This document shows, piece after piece, positions 45,065 to 55,442 of a DNA stretch of 64,000 nucleotides. This DNA comes from Macrocystis pyrifera (lineage: Eukaryota > Sar > Phaeophyceae > Laminariales > Laminariaceae). The first letter of the stretch is position 1. Every line of letters begins with the position of its first letter. A program made the translations under genes and the position numbers. The stretch covers positions 15,403,479-15,467,478 of the forward strand of contig JASSKH010000006.1 of NCBI GenBank assembly GCA_031763025.1. The letters run 5' to 3'. The notes under the pieces are model-generated. The model searched no databases, was not told where the DNA came from, and saw nothing but the letters and a program-made list of their open reading frames with translations.

Positions 45065-46790
45065 GGGGGTGGCGTTTTCGGGTGCATCGACGTGGTGATG
45101 TATTGCGTTGCGGATGCAGCAGTGACCCTGAGGGGTGTGGCATTTGTACCGGGGGGACCGTTTGACCTTTTCTCTTGTAGCGTGATCCAGGAAGAGCATC
45201 TTATTACTCTAGACCACAAAAGAGCGCATAGACTTGATGGGCGTGTGGTTTTCCGTGAGGAGACGTTTGCCGACTACGTAGAGGCCCGTCGGGTTTATAG
45301 GCAAGGGAAATCCCACGCACTTGCTGCAGCAGTGTTGAGGCCTTGTAGGCAAACACGGATATATGTCAACGACCTGTATTTTTCCCGTGGGCACTCTCAC
45401 GAGGCTGTCATACGTAAGGCTGCTCGTCACATGGGCATCAAGGTGACAGAACATTTGGGTTATCGAGACGGGTGCGCGGGGGGGAAGGGGATGCCCAAAG
45501 CCGTAGCTAAGTTCACATCGTACCGTGCTGAGAAACCACTGCAGCGCCCGTACGCCGACCTCGCAGAACCTATGACTGCGTCAGTGGGCGGCGCTCAATA
45601 CTGGTTGATGATCGTCGACAACGCCACAAACATGGACTTGCCGGTCTTCCTGCAAGACAAGAAAACTTTGCCGCCGTCACCCACCGTTTCCGCACTGTCT
45701 TGGCCGCCGTCAACGCCTACGGTAAGCCGGCATGCCTTCGCACGGACACAACGAGTTGCAAAGGCTGATGGCCGACATCAACATCCGCCGCGACGTCAGG
45801 TCCATCGACGATCCGAAGCGTAACATGCGGGTGGGGTGGAAGCTGGCTTATGTTACCAAGGGGGGGATGGCCGCGTTTCTGGAGTTTCAGGCTATGTCCG
45901 ATGGCGTGGAGTTTGCGGTCAAGGCACCCAACTATGGGCACACGTCGCCCAAAACCTGAACATGGAGGTGCGGCACGCTCAACCTTATGGCACGAACGGA
46001 TGAAAAACCTGGCATGATGTGCTCAACCGAAGAGTTCCACTAGAGATCTTACAGGGCCCCCTTACTACCGTACATGATTCCGGGACGCCTCAAGGTCAAG
46101 CTGATGGGCAAGTTAGAGCCAAAGGGGGAACCCTGTTTCCACCTGAACTCCGGCAACGACCACGCTTCGGACTGCAGCAAGATCATGCTGTCATCATAGG
46201 GCGTCGCGAACTACTCGACTGGTGATGTAACGTGGGGCTACCGCCGCGCCGTTCATGACGAAATCAAACGCGGGCAGTGGAGAGGCCGCGATGGCCTGGC
46301 TCCTGTCGCCGGCTACAGGAAGAGGTTGTCAGTGCACCAGCCCAGCCACCGCAAACGCCGAGGTTCTTCCAGGTGTGGCACAAGCCACCGTTGCCTAATG
46401 CAACGCCTGAATCTTCGCCCGCAACCCTGCCCACTCCCTCGTCCGCAACGGAAAAGCAGAAGCCGTCGCCATTAGTGACCGGTGAATCACCAGAGTCCTC
46501 GCCCGCGTCCCTTCTAGCTGTGTCGTCCGTACCACAGCAGCAAGAGCCGTCGTCAGTGACCGGTGTATCGCCGGAGTCCTCGCCTGCGCCCTTGCCCGCT
46601 GCGTCGTCCGTACCGCAACAGCAGGAGCCATCGCTGTACCGCGAGCGACCTGTTATTCGCCGTTCTCGCCCGTGCCTACACCCTCTGCAGAGGTGCCGGT
46701 GTAGTAGCAGCTGCAGCAAAATCCGTGTAATCGCCAGCGGTGAGGTGATCGGTGTCGCGGCCGTAGGGAAGCCTGGGTAACCAGAATGGG
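45065..46790 (+). pseudogene. Ty1/copia retrotransposon pol: integrase region, decayed and truncated
   Basis: The 45092-45823 frame runs through the pre-integrase region (LRGVAFVPG, PFDLFS), the zinc-binding region (SRGHSHEAVIRKAARHMGI, then GYRDGCAGGKG) and the start of the integrase core (YADLAEPMT, SVGGAQYWLMIVDNAT). The frame then shifts: the second catalytic Asp segment (T-D-N-G) is deleted near 45750. The core continues in 45732-45959 (ELQRLMADINIRRDVRSIDD), where the catalytic Glu is replaced (RVGWKL). It goes on in further frames to about 46250 (CFHLNSGNDHASDCSKIM, DVTWG). The first zinc Cys is Arg (G-Y-R-D-G-C). The proline/serine linker that usually precedes reverse transcriptase follows, but no reverse transcriptase or RNase H is present. 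LTRs were not found. The copy is dead. Confidence 0.85.
46405..46650 (+). repeat. in-frame linker repeat within copia pol, three units of about 78 bp
   Basis: The frame 46277-46780 repeats SPESSPA..L..SSVPQQQEPS about every 26 residues, three times, the first most diverged (TPESSPATLPTPSSATEKQK). It lies between integrase and the missing reverse transcriptase. Confidence 0.7.
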
Positions 46791-46896
46791 CATTACGGAC
46801 CACTCCTCGCCGTACATGTTCGCCCCGGAGCTGCCTTCACGCCCTACGAGCGAGTTGTTACGCCCGACACGTATGATCGAGTATGTGTATGTTGAC

Positions 46897-46964
46897 TATA
46901 TAGCACTACCTGCTAGACCACTCAGTCAGCGCTGACTGGGTGGTCTAGCAGGAAATGCTATATA
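46897..46964. repeat. 68-bp near-perfect palindrome, copy 1
   Basis: The arms 46897-46930 and 46931-46964 match at 31 of 34 positions with no loop (centre GTCAGC|GCTGAC; ends TATATAGCA). The right arm contains TGGTCTAGCAGG, an exact fit to the pol III box A consensus, and 44 bases on is the box B-like GGTTCAAACCTT (46985). A related palindrome lies at 47488-47550. Confidence 0.85.
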
Positions 46965-47142
46965 ATTCCCAAGGGTGGGTCGGGGGTTCAAACCTTGCCG
47001 AATTCGTAATTTGTTCTTTTCGAGCGTGCGCGCTGTACACAATACGACTGATTATTTATAGTGTGCCTCTAGACATCGGTAGCGTTTGGCGAGGGGAGGG
47101 CCCCGGATATCACTGTTACTATGCCGACGAGATTCCACTAAC

Positions 47143-47457
47143 GTTTTTTTTGTTTGTTTCATCATCACTTTTACTTTCCAGCCTGACTCGTGCGAGGTTT
47201 TACCCTCAGCGATCTTCTGGACAAGCCGTGGTCACAGGTGTCATCCCTTTTCCCCCGCGGCACGTGTCTTTTTTTTGTCGCGCATAGGGCTCAGCATTCC
47301 CTCTGCTCGTCAATTTTCATCGAATGTAGCTAACTCGCGCTCTCGCGCTTTCCGCTTATCATTTTTTTGATGCAAGAAAAAAGTCTCTACTCGGTGAGAC
47401 TTGAACCCACGAAAAATATCTTGATAGGTACGTGGACCACCTAATAAGCTACCGGGG
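47143..47457 (-). mobile_element. tRNA-derived SINE, copy 2
   Basis: Reverse-strand copy of 8011-8323. On the minus strand: CCCCGGTAGCTTATTAGGTG (box A TAGCTTATTAGG), GGTTCAAGTCTCACC (box B), TGATAAGCGGAAAGCGCGAG, CTACATTCGATGAAAATTGA, GAATGCTGAGCCCTATGCGC, GGCTTGTCCAGAAGATCG and GGCTGGAAAGTAAAAGTGAT, ending in an A-rich tail (AAACAAACAAAAAAAA). The A-rich 3' end supports retroposition. It sits between the two palindromes. Confidence 0.8.
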
Positions 47458-47487
47458 TTCTAAAACATACTAGTATATTTTGTTGAT

Positions 47488-47550
47488 TATACAGCTACCT
47501 GCTAGTCCACTCAGTCGCTGACTGACTGGTCTAGCAGGTGGTGCTATATA
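47488..47550. repeat. palindrome, copy 2
   Basis: Related to 46897-46964: TATACAGC, TACCTGCTAG.CCACTCAGTC, then GCTGACTGACTGGTCTAGCA and GGTGGTGCTATATA. The arms are less perfect and the left arm is shorter by a few bases. Flanks outside the palindrome (TTGATTATA / ATATAATCC) also resemble those of copy 1. Confidence 0.8.
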
Positions 47551-47690
47551 ATCCGTGTAGAGGAATTCGGAGAGGTGTGGGAGCATGCCATAGGCGTAGA
47601 GACTAGAGATTTATACACCCCGCGGTGACGTTCAGCACTGCTGTGGTGGACCAGAAAGGCTGTGGCACGTAGCAACGAAACAGCATCAAC

Positions 47691-48606
47691 ATGACCTCAG
47701 CTTACTCGGTCGATTTTCGGAAGGTTAACGGATTCAGCAGAGTAGCGCGGGAAAATACCAGGTTGGTAGAGGGGATATTCGGGCTGCGTCAACGCCCTAG
47801 GTTGATTCGTTCACGGCTACTCCCTCGTGCCAATCATTTGCGAGTATTCGTTTGCTGCCTGCCATCGCGTGCAAGTCGGGATTTGATTTGCGCCATTTCG
47901 ATGATCAGGCGTTTGTTCAGTCAGAGCAAAGTGAGGACGTCCCCCCAAGGGGCGAGAGGCGATGCCCGGAAAGGTGGTCCAGCGTGTCGCAACCCGTATG
48001 GTTTGAAGCAGACGTCGCGAAAATAGCACCACCACTAGGTACGCGGCATGAGGGGTCTTGGTTTGAGCATAATGGTGATCCGTGTGTAATGCGGTTTGTG
48101 GAGGCGAGGGCCGTTTACATCGAAGTAATAGTATATGGCATGGAGATGATATATTTGCGATGGGGCTCAAGAGTACGTGTGACAAGTTGTGCGAGAACCT
48201 AAACCAGTTTATAGCTATCAAATCCTGAGGGAGTTGCGGTGGTATGAAGGTTGCTGACTGTCTCGGGACGGGGATGAAGGGACATTCATGACATCACAGA
48301 TTTTCTCGCTAAAGGTTCCGTAGCGAGTCCAGTTTCACTCGCGGCAAGAGAATTCCTGCGGTGGTTGACCTGAAGCTTGATCTGTTTGGCGAGAATGAGC
48401 CAGACGTTGATGAGCGTTTCCGGTCTGTAACGCTAGTATTGTTATCGTCGCATAGTTCCAGAATTCCACATGAAAATAGAGTTGACGAACAATTTTTCCG
48501 CAGGCCTCGAGCGAGCTTACGTCCCGTCACCCTGTTCGCGATGCTCGAAGTCAACTCTGGCAACTCCACACACAGGGCACCAGATGGGGTGTGGTTTAAA
48601 CCATGA
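47691..48606 (+). CDS. candidate gene of unknown function, three blocks
   Basis: An ATG at 47691 opens MTSAYSVDFRKVNGFSRVAR and stays protein-like to about 47850. A second frame, 47852-48172, reads SGFDLRHFDDQAFVQSEQSE, PVWFEADVAKIAPPL and MEMIYLRWGSR, and ends at donor AGA|GTACGT in phase 0. After a 155-base intron ending TAGCGAG, the exon 48328-48606 reads FTRGKRIPAVVDLKLDLFGE, NEPDVDERFRSV and ends APDGVWFKP before TGA. The last two blocks agree in phase. The junction between the first two is unresolved (short intron or frameshift). Overlapping minus ORFs are less protein-like. Family unknown. Confidence 0.4.
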
Positions 48607-49533
48607 CGATCGCCTGAGCGAGGGCGTCGACTTGATGCGTGCGGCATGGGCGTATCCGTTTCGAAAGAAATTTGTCCGTAGATGACCATAGAGTGACCCT
48701 CATGCGGACAGACAGACAGACATTTTTTCTGAGTCCGTTTGAGAGACCACACGTGTACCACTTGTGGATTTTATTGTCGGTTCTCGAAGGACCAACAGAA
48801 ACAAAGGCACGGCACGATTCATTTAGACAAGCGGCATGCCCTACTGAGGTGTTAACCTCACGCGACGCATGGGTGCCTCCCAACACCTTCTGCAATTCCC
48901 TACAAACTCCGGACGTCGCACGATAATTCTTCAAGTACTTTCGAAAACCATTTCGTGTTTACCGAAAACCCCGACCAAATGCCCCAAATTCCCCGGAAAA
49001 ACGAAATGCCCACACGTTCATTACACAGTTACGGTGAACATGAACCGGCTCTATGCGGAGCAGACTAATGCCAGAATCAGCATGCTATTCTGGCACGGTA
49101 CGTGGGCAATATCAAACTCGCCTTTAGCAGCAAGCATCGGGTCCGGATCTACGTAGAAATATACTATACAGGCTTTTGATAACTGGTGCGCAATTGGGGA
49201 AAATCTCGACAGCAAAACCAACTCAACACCATATTTACTTACTGCCGAGACCCCAACCCCAGCACTCGACCCTACTGCCACGTCCTAGCGTCATATCACC
49301 CAAGGTACCACGGGATACTCATAGCCTTACCTATAGTGCCCTCAATTCATACACTAAGACGTACAGCCAGCTTGTGTTACTGTGTTCGAAACTATTGCTA
49401 CGCCCAGTCAAGTACAAAAACATACTATTTTTGGTTGCCTATGGATACTTTTAGATGTATTTCAGTGTATATCGCCACTAACATAACGTCTCAAAGTATG
49501 GATCGAGCTACCGAGCATTAACTTGAAACAAAA
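48607..49533. other. no confident gene
   Basis: No good frame or repeat seen between the two flanking genes. Confidence 0.35.
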
Positions 49534-51572
49534 TCAGCAGTCCGAGGGTAGACACACCGTTAAACGCCGTTCGGGCAACGCCTCGTAGAATTTCATCCTT
49601 TGACACTTGAGTCCCTTGATGATGCAGACGGTGCCTGAAAAGGTAGATGATGTGCGTACGATCACCGTGGCGTCCAGGAGAAAGAAGAAGTCAAGTAGCG
49701 CTCCTAAAGCCGTTTGGAGCGGTTTCTTGCTGTGCTTCGTATGAACGTCACTGGGGCTGAGGCCCATGTCCACGTGGCCCATGACCACGTCGTGTTTAGC
49801 CGCTTCCACGGTGCAGTTCTCCGCCATTGATTTGCTGCACAAGAGGAAAGCCGATCGTGTTCAACCCCACATGAGTATATTTATGAAGGATACTCGAGCA
49901 AGAATGCGTCCCTAACATATATACGTATCTCGGGCGAAGATTAATTTGTGGCCGATTCGGCGGCTTTGACCTTGCGGCCACGCGTTGATAGTCTATTCGG
50001 GGGGAGAACCTGTCCGGGGTGTAATAAGGACGCATGGAATTATATATTATAATGACGCGCCTCAATCTAGGGTCCGAAAACAACTTGACGCATTCAATAG
50101 GAACACGTATATTCATAGCTCAGGTGAAGACAGCGCATATTTTCAAGACGGCTTGACTGTTGATGTCCGGCGGCCGCGCGCAAGGTGGTGCTTATGTGTA
50201 GTGCGAATGCCACGGTTGCACAGTTCCCAGGTATTGGGTCAGAACCATAGCCTTAACGTTGATCATATGTTCGTTCAGCACGTACATACGACGCGTGCTA
50301 AAAGAGGGGCAGCACGTTTCCGCCTGTTTTGACAGGCGAGGCTCGTAACGAGGAACTACAGGAACTACCCAGTCACCTTGGAATCTCATATATTTTCGAC
50401 AATATTGCATGTTAAAAACCTATAGATACAAGACATAGTCAATTGGCCTAAGGCCGCGGGTCAGAGAAGTGAAGTTAAGAAGTGCCGAGGCGTATCTCAA
50501 CTTTGGTAAGTTCCTCCCACGTCATATAAGTCGATACAAAATTGAATTTTTTTCAACTTGGATGCGTCATACGCACGACGTGGCGAAAGTAAACCAAACA
50601 CAAGTTTCACTCGTAGTATCCAGGCCGCGTGAGAAGCAGGGTCACGGGGAATCGAAGCAAACCCCAAATGTTCCATGTGATCCCCATATGACACTTTGAT
50701 AAGTTCCATCGTGACACCAGCCGACTATTCTCCCTCATGGGTTCTCCCTAGGCGTTGCAGGCCTCTCGAACGGTGCATCGGAGAGGTCAGACATTTGTTG
50801 TGGTTGCTCTGTCCAGCTCTGCGGTAAGAGAAACGATGAACCACGCCCCTCAACGGCGATTCGACCGTTTCTGCCTGCCGACGATGGACGATCTGAGGTC
50901 AACACTCATCTTACACACCCAAAAGAGGGTTGTGGTCTAGTTCACCGCTATAGGTCGCTGTTGTGGCTTGTGGGCAAGTCATCTGTGACATCATGTCGTC
51001 TTCAAACAGGCTTGCGTTTCATAGTGCTCGGCGTGACATTTTTTTCCCGGTGTGCCGAAGATTGTTGGGTGAACAATAGAGCTTCTCAATCGGGTACATC
51101 ATAATATCACAACATAGGTGCACTCTTACCATAACATAGCATGCGTAATGCTTACATACACACGGTGTTTACTTACCTGTTGGATGATATGTACACCAAC
51201 TCGTCATCGGCATGGGCGGAGAGTGACGCACGGCAAGTCTTGGTGAGCTGCAAGGCTTCTTCCTGGGCCACGAGATACGCAGGGCACACATCTGACGATG
51301 GCTCTTGGATCACGTATAAATGCTTGGATGGAGTATACGATCTAGCTGTTTCGCCATCAGCAGTCCGAATATGCCAAGCGACATACTCCAGAGTTTGGTG
51401 TTGGTGCCCTGCTTCGCCATCCGCCACTCCCCAGGGGCGGTATTCCGCCAAACTGGCCATCATCGACGCACTGTTACACGGGAATATCAACATGATATAC
51501 AGCGAAGCTAAATCGTTATTCGTAGAGGATAGTAAGTTCGGCAGCGAGCCCGCAGACACGCGGGGGTAGTAC
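49534..51572 (-). CDS. glycosyltransferase-like gene (fucosyltransferase-like GT-B fold), two 3' exons
   Basis: Exon 51572-51177 (131 whole codons; acceptor AAATAG, donor AACAG|GTAAGT) joins across a 1342-base intron to the last exon 49834-49534 (acceptor CTCTTGTGCAG; 99 codons, TGA). The reading phase carries over exactly (AG|C). The first exon holds EYVAWHIRTADGE at codons 62-74, matching the strand/Arg motif (H-I-R-T-G-D/E) of fucosyltransferase-like enzymes, then DVCPAYLVAQEEAL and VYISSN. The last holds LLDFFFLLDATVIVRTSSTF (codons 46-65), matching the C-terminal 'llsxxDxlvtSxxSTF' element of the same fold. Together these suggest transfer of a sugar, probably fucose, from a nucleotide donor in the secretory pathway. 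Substrate is unknown. Related fragments may exist at 32.4 and 13.5 kb. Confidence 0.65.
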
Positions 51573-51602
51573 CTATTTCATGTCTTGAAGGATTCCCGCC
51601 AT

Positions 51603-51995
51603 TTAGTGTACAGTAGGCTTCATTTGTACTGCGGTGCAATTCACTCGGTAGCGCGTGGGCGTTGCATTATATACATCAACTGGTTTAGGCGGAGCATGAA
51701 TGGGGTAATCAAATCTGCGGAACAAGAACCGTCGTTGAAGGACTATGCCCATGGTGGAATATGTCGAGCAATCCCTTGCGCCCTCCTTGAGCCAGATGAT
51801 ACCAATACAAGAAACGCTGTTGGCGTTGTGAAACTCCAGCAACCTACTCATGTTCGAGAGACGACTTGCTACTTTTCGTTGGACGTCTTGAATATAGCGG
51901 CCTACTTCAAGCCACGTGAACCCGGATATCTGAGAAAGTGCGACCGATAGTCTCGTAAAAATATCCGTGTTTCTATACGTTCCACCAGCGCACAA
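51603..51995 (-). CDS. likely upstream exon of the glycosyltransferase-like gene
   Basis: Same strand, immediately upstream. The open frame contains GIVLQRRFLFRRFDYPIHAP followed by PKPVDVYNATPTRYR. In this enzyme class an early 'A...gR.f.i.(W/F)dyP' segment precedes the HIRT motif, so order and content fit. The usable part is probably about 51645-51840, with donor CGA|GTGAAT and a 72-base intron to 51572. With that donor the phase does not match the next exon, so the border is unresolved or the gene has a defect here. The earlier part (IQDVQRKVASRLSNMSRLLE) may belong to a further exon. Confidence 0.45.
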   Translation of the reverse strand: MCAGGTYRNTDIFTRLSVALSQISGFTWLEVGRYIQDVQRKVASRLSNMSRLLEFHNANSVSCIGIIWLKEGARDCSTYSTMGIVLQRRFLFRRFDYPIHAPPKPVDVYNATPTRYRVNCTAVQMKPTVH

Positions 51996-52387
51996 AGATC
52001 ACAACAGTGACAGATACCTAAAATCGCGAAATGCCGGCGACGTTTCCCATATGGTACGACGAGTGCGACTGATGAGTTACATGTTGACAAGGCTGCCACA
52101 AGAATAGCGGTCGTGCTTACGTTAGGTGAAACTGGAGACCAGAATCGTCTGTCCGAAAGTCTTACAGGACGCACAGTAGTTGATGACAGTTACTACAGTA
52201 ATAATCACCAGCTCAGGTTTATATTCATCTGGGCTATCATAGGTGTGCTTCAAGTCCAATAGGGAGGACATGTCATACATGAATTATGCGTGGGGACACC
52301 TTGCACCGGAGCTACAAGTCTGCGTCTGCACTATTGTTAGTGCAAATCACTATGCACCCAGCCAATGACGCGATTCACAATGTGCGT

Positions 52388-52690
52388 TTACCGCTGAACT
52401 CGATAGAACACGTACCTGCGGTTCAACAACATATTCCAAGCGCAGGGTTGTGTTTTGAGCGTGTTGCTATTTCCCAGGTGTGCACGCATCTCGCGCATCA
52501 AAAGGTTTATACGCCCAGGAAGCTTGTTCCTGAAGTGGTTCGCCAGCTCGGCGGTATTTACGTTGTGGACGCCGAGCGTTAACGCCAGCAACTCAAGTTG
52601 CGAGTCGGAGAGAACCATGGCGAAGTTCGTGAACTCCAGAAGATGAAGACCCGTGGTATTGACACCTTCCAAAACAAGAACATAAAACAA
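52388..52690 (-). CDS. candidate exon, strand uncertain
   Basis: The minus frame reads LLEFTNFAMVLSDSQLELLA, then LTLGVHNVNTAELANHFRNK, a helical, protein-like run. A plus frame over the same bases (52286-52582) is also plausible. No recognised family. The minus strand is preferred only because the neighbouring gene lies on it. Confidence 0.25.
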   Translation of the reverse strand: MFYVLVLEGVNTTGLHLLEFTNFAMVLSDSQLELLALTLGVHNVNTAELANHFRNKLPGRINLLMREMRAHLGNSNTLKTQPCAWNMLLNRRYVFYRVQR

Positions 52691-52699
52691 AACAGCCCG

Positions 52700-53593
52700 T
52701 TATATTTAACACCACGAGGTATGTGTATGCGGGAGCTGCCTTTACCACTCCAATGGATTAGCATCTGGGACAACGTTTGGACATACGGGATTTACCGGGG
52801 GCCGCGTGTGGTTTCACCTTTTTGAAAGAGGTATTTCAGAATTTGCTTAAACCACAACTCTACCCCAACCCTGATCCTCACCCCGTCGCTACCTACAGAG
52901 ACTTTGTCTCAAACAAGTCCGGCGTTTTAGGTTTGAAAAAAACGATCAAACTTGCGTTTCACTAATATAAAGCATAGTTTTCGGAATTCCCAAAAATAAC
53001 CCTGGATATTGGTTTAGTGAAAAAGGTTTGTTACAAATAAAAATTGAAGGTTGTACACACTTGAAACGTCCACATGAATACGTACACCCTGTACAACATA
53101 ACATATAGGAGCAAATATGCCTGGAGACGGTCAGTCACGGGAAAATATGCGTCGGTTAAGGGTGTGCATCCGAGTGTTGCGCACTGAAAATACCCGAGAG
53201 TAGTTAATCGTCAGTCAAGCGACAAATTTGATGTCTAGAGTGCCTTATATCCTGACATATTTGCATAGAAGACAATGCCCAACACCGTAATCCGCCGTTC
53301 GACAATATTGTACAGTTGAAGCAGGGTTCGTAGCAGTAATATGTGGCTGAGTTAGCGACCTCCAATTCTAGCCAGTGGATAGTTTACCTTACCGGTTGAT
53401 CCCGGACGCCTACGGATGAATATTTTACCTCCTCGGGGTTTCCGTAGTCCTGCATCCTAAGTATTGTGCTTGATTTCTTACACCGATTTTCTGTCATTCT
53501 GTAGCAGCACCTAAAAATGTCGACACATTGAACATGAGGCGGAATGTCGTTTGGGTGGATATTGGAAGAGGTTGTGTTTGGCAATAAACGTAC
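52700..53593. other. no confident gene
   Basis: AT-richer sequence, nothing recognised. At 53417-53455 (minus) a short run MQDYGNPEE before GTAAAA may be a small exon belonging with 53594-53713. Confidence 0.3.
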
Positions 53594-53713
53594 CTTTCGC
53601 ATCAACCGTCCGTTGCATCAACTGCCCCGCGTCGAGGTCCCAGTTGATCGCACCAGGCTCAAACGCTGCTCGAAACCCCGGGACAGTGGTCCATCTAACA
53701 ATTAGCCCGAGCT
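53594..53713 (-). CDS. single candidate exon, unknown protein
   Basis: Acceptor ACGTTTTTTAG, 39 whole codons, donor GAAAG|GTACGT: all strong. The peptide reads LGLIVRWTTVPGFRAAFEPG, then AINWDLDAGQLMQRTVDAK. Upstream on the same strand, an ATG at 53985 opens MEDMQSSDIGSAKELQSDEI and stays open to 53773, a plausible first coding exon. A poly-C/poly-G run (about 53786-53804) lies between. Function unknown. Confidence 0.45.
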
Positions 53714-53785
53714 CTAAAAAACGTACAAACTGCGTTCGACGGTGGGTGGGACGCCGAGCGCAGACTTTTCCGTTAGTGATCGGCG

Positions 53786-53804
53786 CCGGGGGGGGGGGGG
53801 GGGT
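53786..53804. repeat. poly-G run
   Basis: A homopolymer of about 17 G residues on the plus strand within the 53.8 kb candidate exon region. Such runs are prone to length error in sequencing and could hide a frameshift. Confidence 0.85.
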
Positions 53805-54415
53805 GTGCGTGGGAACTGGTCGGAATGTTTTGCTGCGGGCAACCACGGTGCGTTTCAAATGCATCGGCATCCGGCGAAAGGGGGGATCTCTCCGAGGAGT
53901 ATAGCAATAGGCAAAAAGAGGGCGTTATTTCATCTGATTGTAGCTCTTTGGCCGAGCCGATATCGGATGACTGCATGTCTTCCATTTTAGTATGACGTTG
54001 CACAATGGACAGTTAGGCCACGCTGTCACAGACCTGCCGTCGAGGTGCAAACAACGATATTCAGGACAAGAGGACAGTCTAACTCGTGACTGCGATGTTT
54101 CTGAAATCTGGTCGTGACGCACAGCGTACACGCGGTACTGACTTTTTAAAATATGTGAGTATCGTCCATGCTGCGGGTGGCATACTCATGGAGCGGCTAT
54201 AACCTTTATCGGGGTGTCGAACGTCAGGAACAGGTTGTCAAGGAATGTGACTGCGAACGCGTGTTTCTAATTTGGACGAGACCAAAGCAAAGAGCACCCT
54301 GAAGAGATGGCTGAAGCCCTGTTGTACTCGAGTAAACAATTGTTTTTTTACCGCGGCGCAACCTCCCCAACAACGATTTTTGAATCGTGCTGCAGAAACT
54401 ATTGCGACTGCGAAC

Positions 54416-55000
54416 ACAGCAATCACGCCAACAACGAACAGCAGTACAGTACTAGCGCTAGCAACACCAAGAGTGCCCAGCTCTACACCATTGAACAAGA
54501 ACGAAAGAAGTGACCGCTGCTGCTGCATGCTGCTGCATGCTGCTGAGGTTATGCTTCTGTTTCGTTGGTTTTAGATTGGGACCCGTTTCGTGCTAGTTGG
54601 AGCCGATTACCTGCGACGTCAATCAACTTGACGCAAACCGAAAATAACTAATACGAAACACGGCAGCAGCGCAGCAGCGCTGAACATTACCTAGAGGTCC
54701 CGGACGTACGCCCTTACACCGGAAGCTAGGGGTGACCGCTGCTGCTGCTGTATTTGCTGCTGCTATGCTACGTACTTGTTGGGTTGTGTTGTTACTTATT
54801 GGGACTCGTTTCCCCCTGTCTGGAGCGTTTTTTTTTTCGTCGAATACCAATCGAGCACAGACAACAAACAGCAGCACAGTCTCAGCACTGAACAACATCA
54901 AAGACGGCCCAGCCGTCCGACATTGCACAGGGAAACTAGGGGTGACCGCTGCTGGTCCTGTTCCTCCGCTGTCTTTGTGTGTTGTTGGTTTGGGGGGGTA
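54416..55000 (+). repeat. three tandem copies of a 210-222 bp unit with CTG runs
   Basis: TGACCGCTGCTG recurs at 54511, 54733 and 54943. Each is preceded by an AACAGCAGYACAG..AGC.CTGAAC-like stretch (54440, about 54661, 54880) and the first two are followed by (T)TGGGAC(C/T)CGTTTC (54576, 54799). CTG trinucleotides are expanded differently in each copy. The ORFs across the array on both strands follow from the repeats. Confidence 0.65.
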
Positions 55001-55186
55001 TTCCGATCTTTTTCAAATAGTATTATGACATAGTTGGAGCATGTTTTGTTGCCGCGGAATACGTTTTGGCAACGTGACAACAACTGCCGTCCGCCATCCA
55101 CCAACGCACACAAGATCACGACACTTATTAACATCCGGGTGACCAAGATACTAGCGACAGCTATACTACAGCAATATCAAGTGTTT

Positions 55187-55442
55187 TTATTTAGATCGAA
55201 CCTTCATCAGTGTGTCGAAGACGATGAAGAGGTTGCCAACTGAAGCAAACGCATTGAACTCCACGAAGGTGCCATCGGCGATCGCCTTATCATTCATCGC
55301 CGGCCACGACAACCAGATGTCGTCACAGTGCTCGTTTGGCGCATACACGAAGTCGGTTCTTCGGTTGTCCGGGTCAGTTCGTTCGTTCTCCCCCCTACCG
55401 ATGGGAGTTGACAGACTTGAGTTGATGTCAAATCGGCCAGAG
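55187..55442 (-). CDS. last exon of an unknown protein-coding gene
   Basis: From acceptor ATATACTCAG, one base then 84 codons to a TAA stop, all of convincing protein character: SGRFDINSSLSTPIGRGENE, RTDFVYAPNEHCDDIWLSWP, AIADGTFVEFNAFASVGNLF, IVFDTLMKV. The ending is hydrophobic and beta-like. I do not recognise the family. The 173-codon ORF on the plus strand (55212-55733) is its shadow. The upstream exon is unclear: 55560-55620 on the same strand reads RGDFSIASCAEKRYHLTRPS but lacks a good donor. Confidence 0.55.

Noticed and set aside
53511..53870. The 119-codon minus ORF as a single exon
   Set aside because: It spans a poly-G/C run. Only 53594-53713 has good splice borders, so the long ORF is replaced by that exon.
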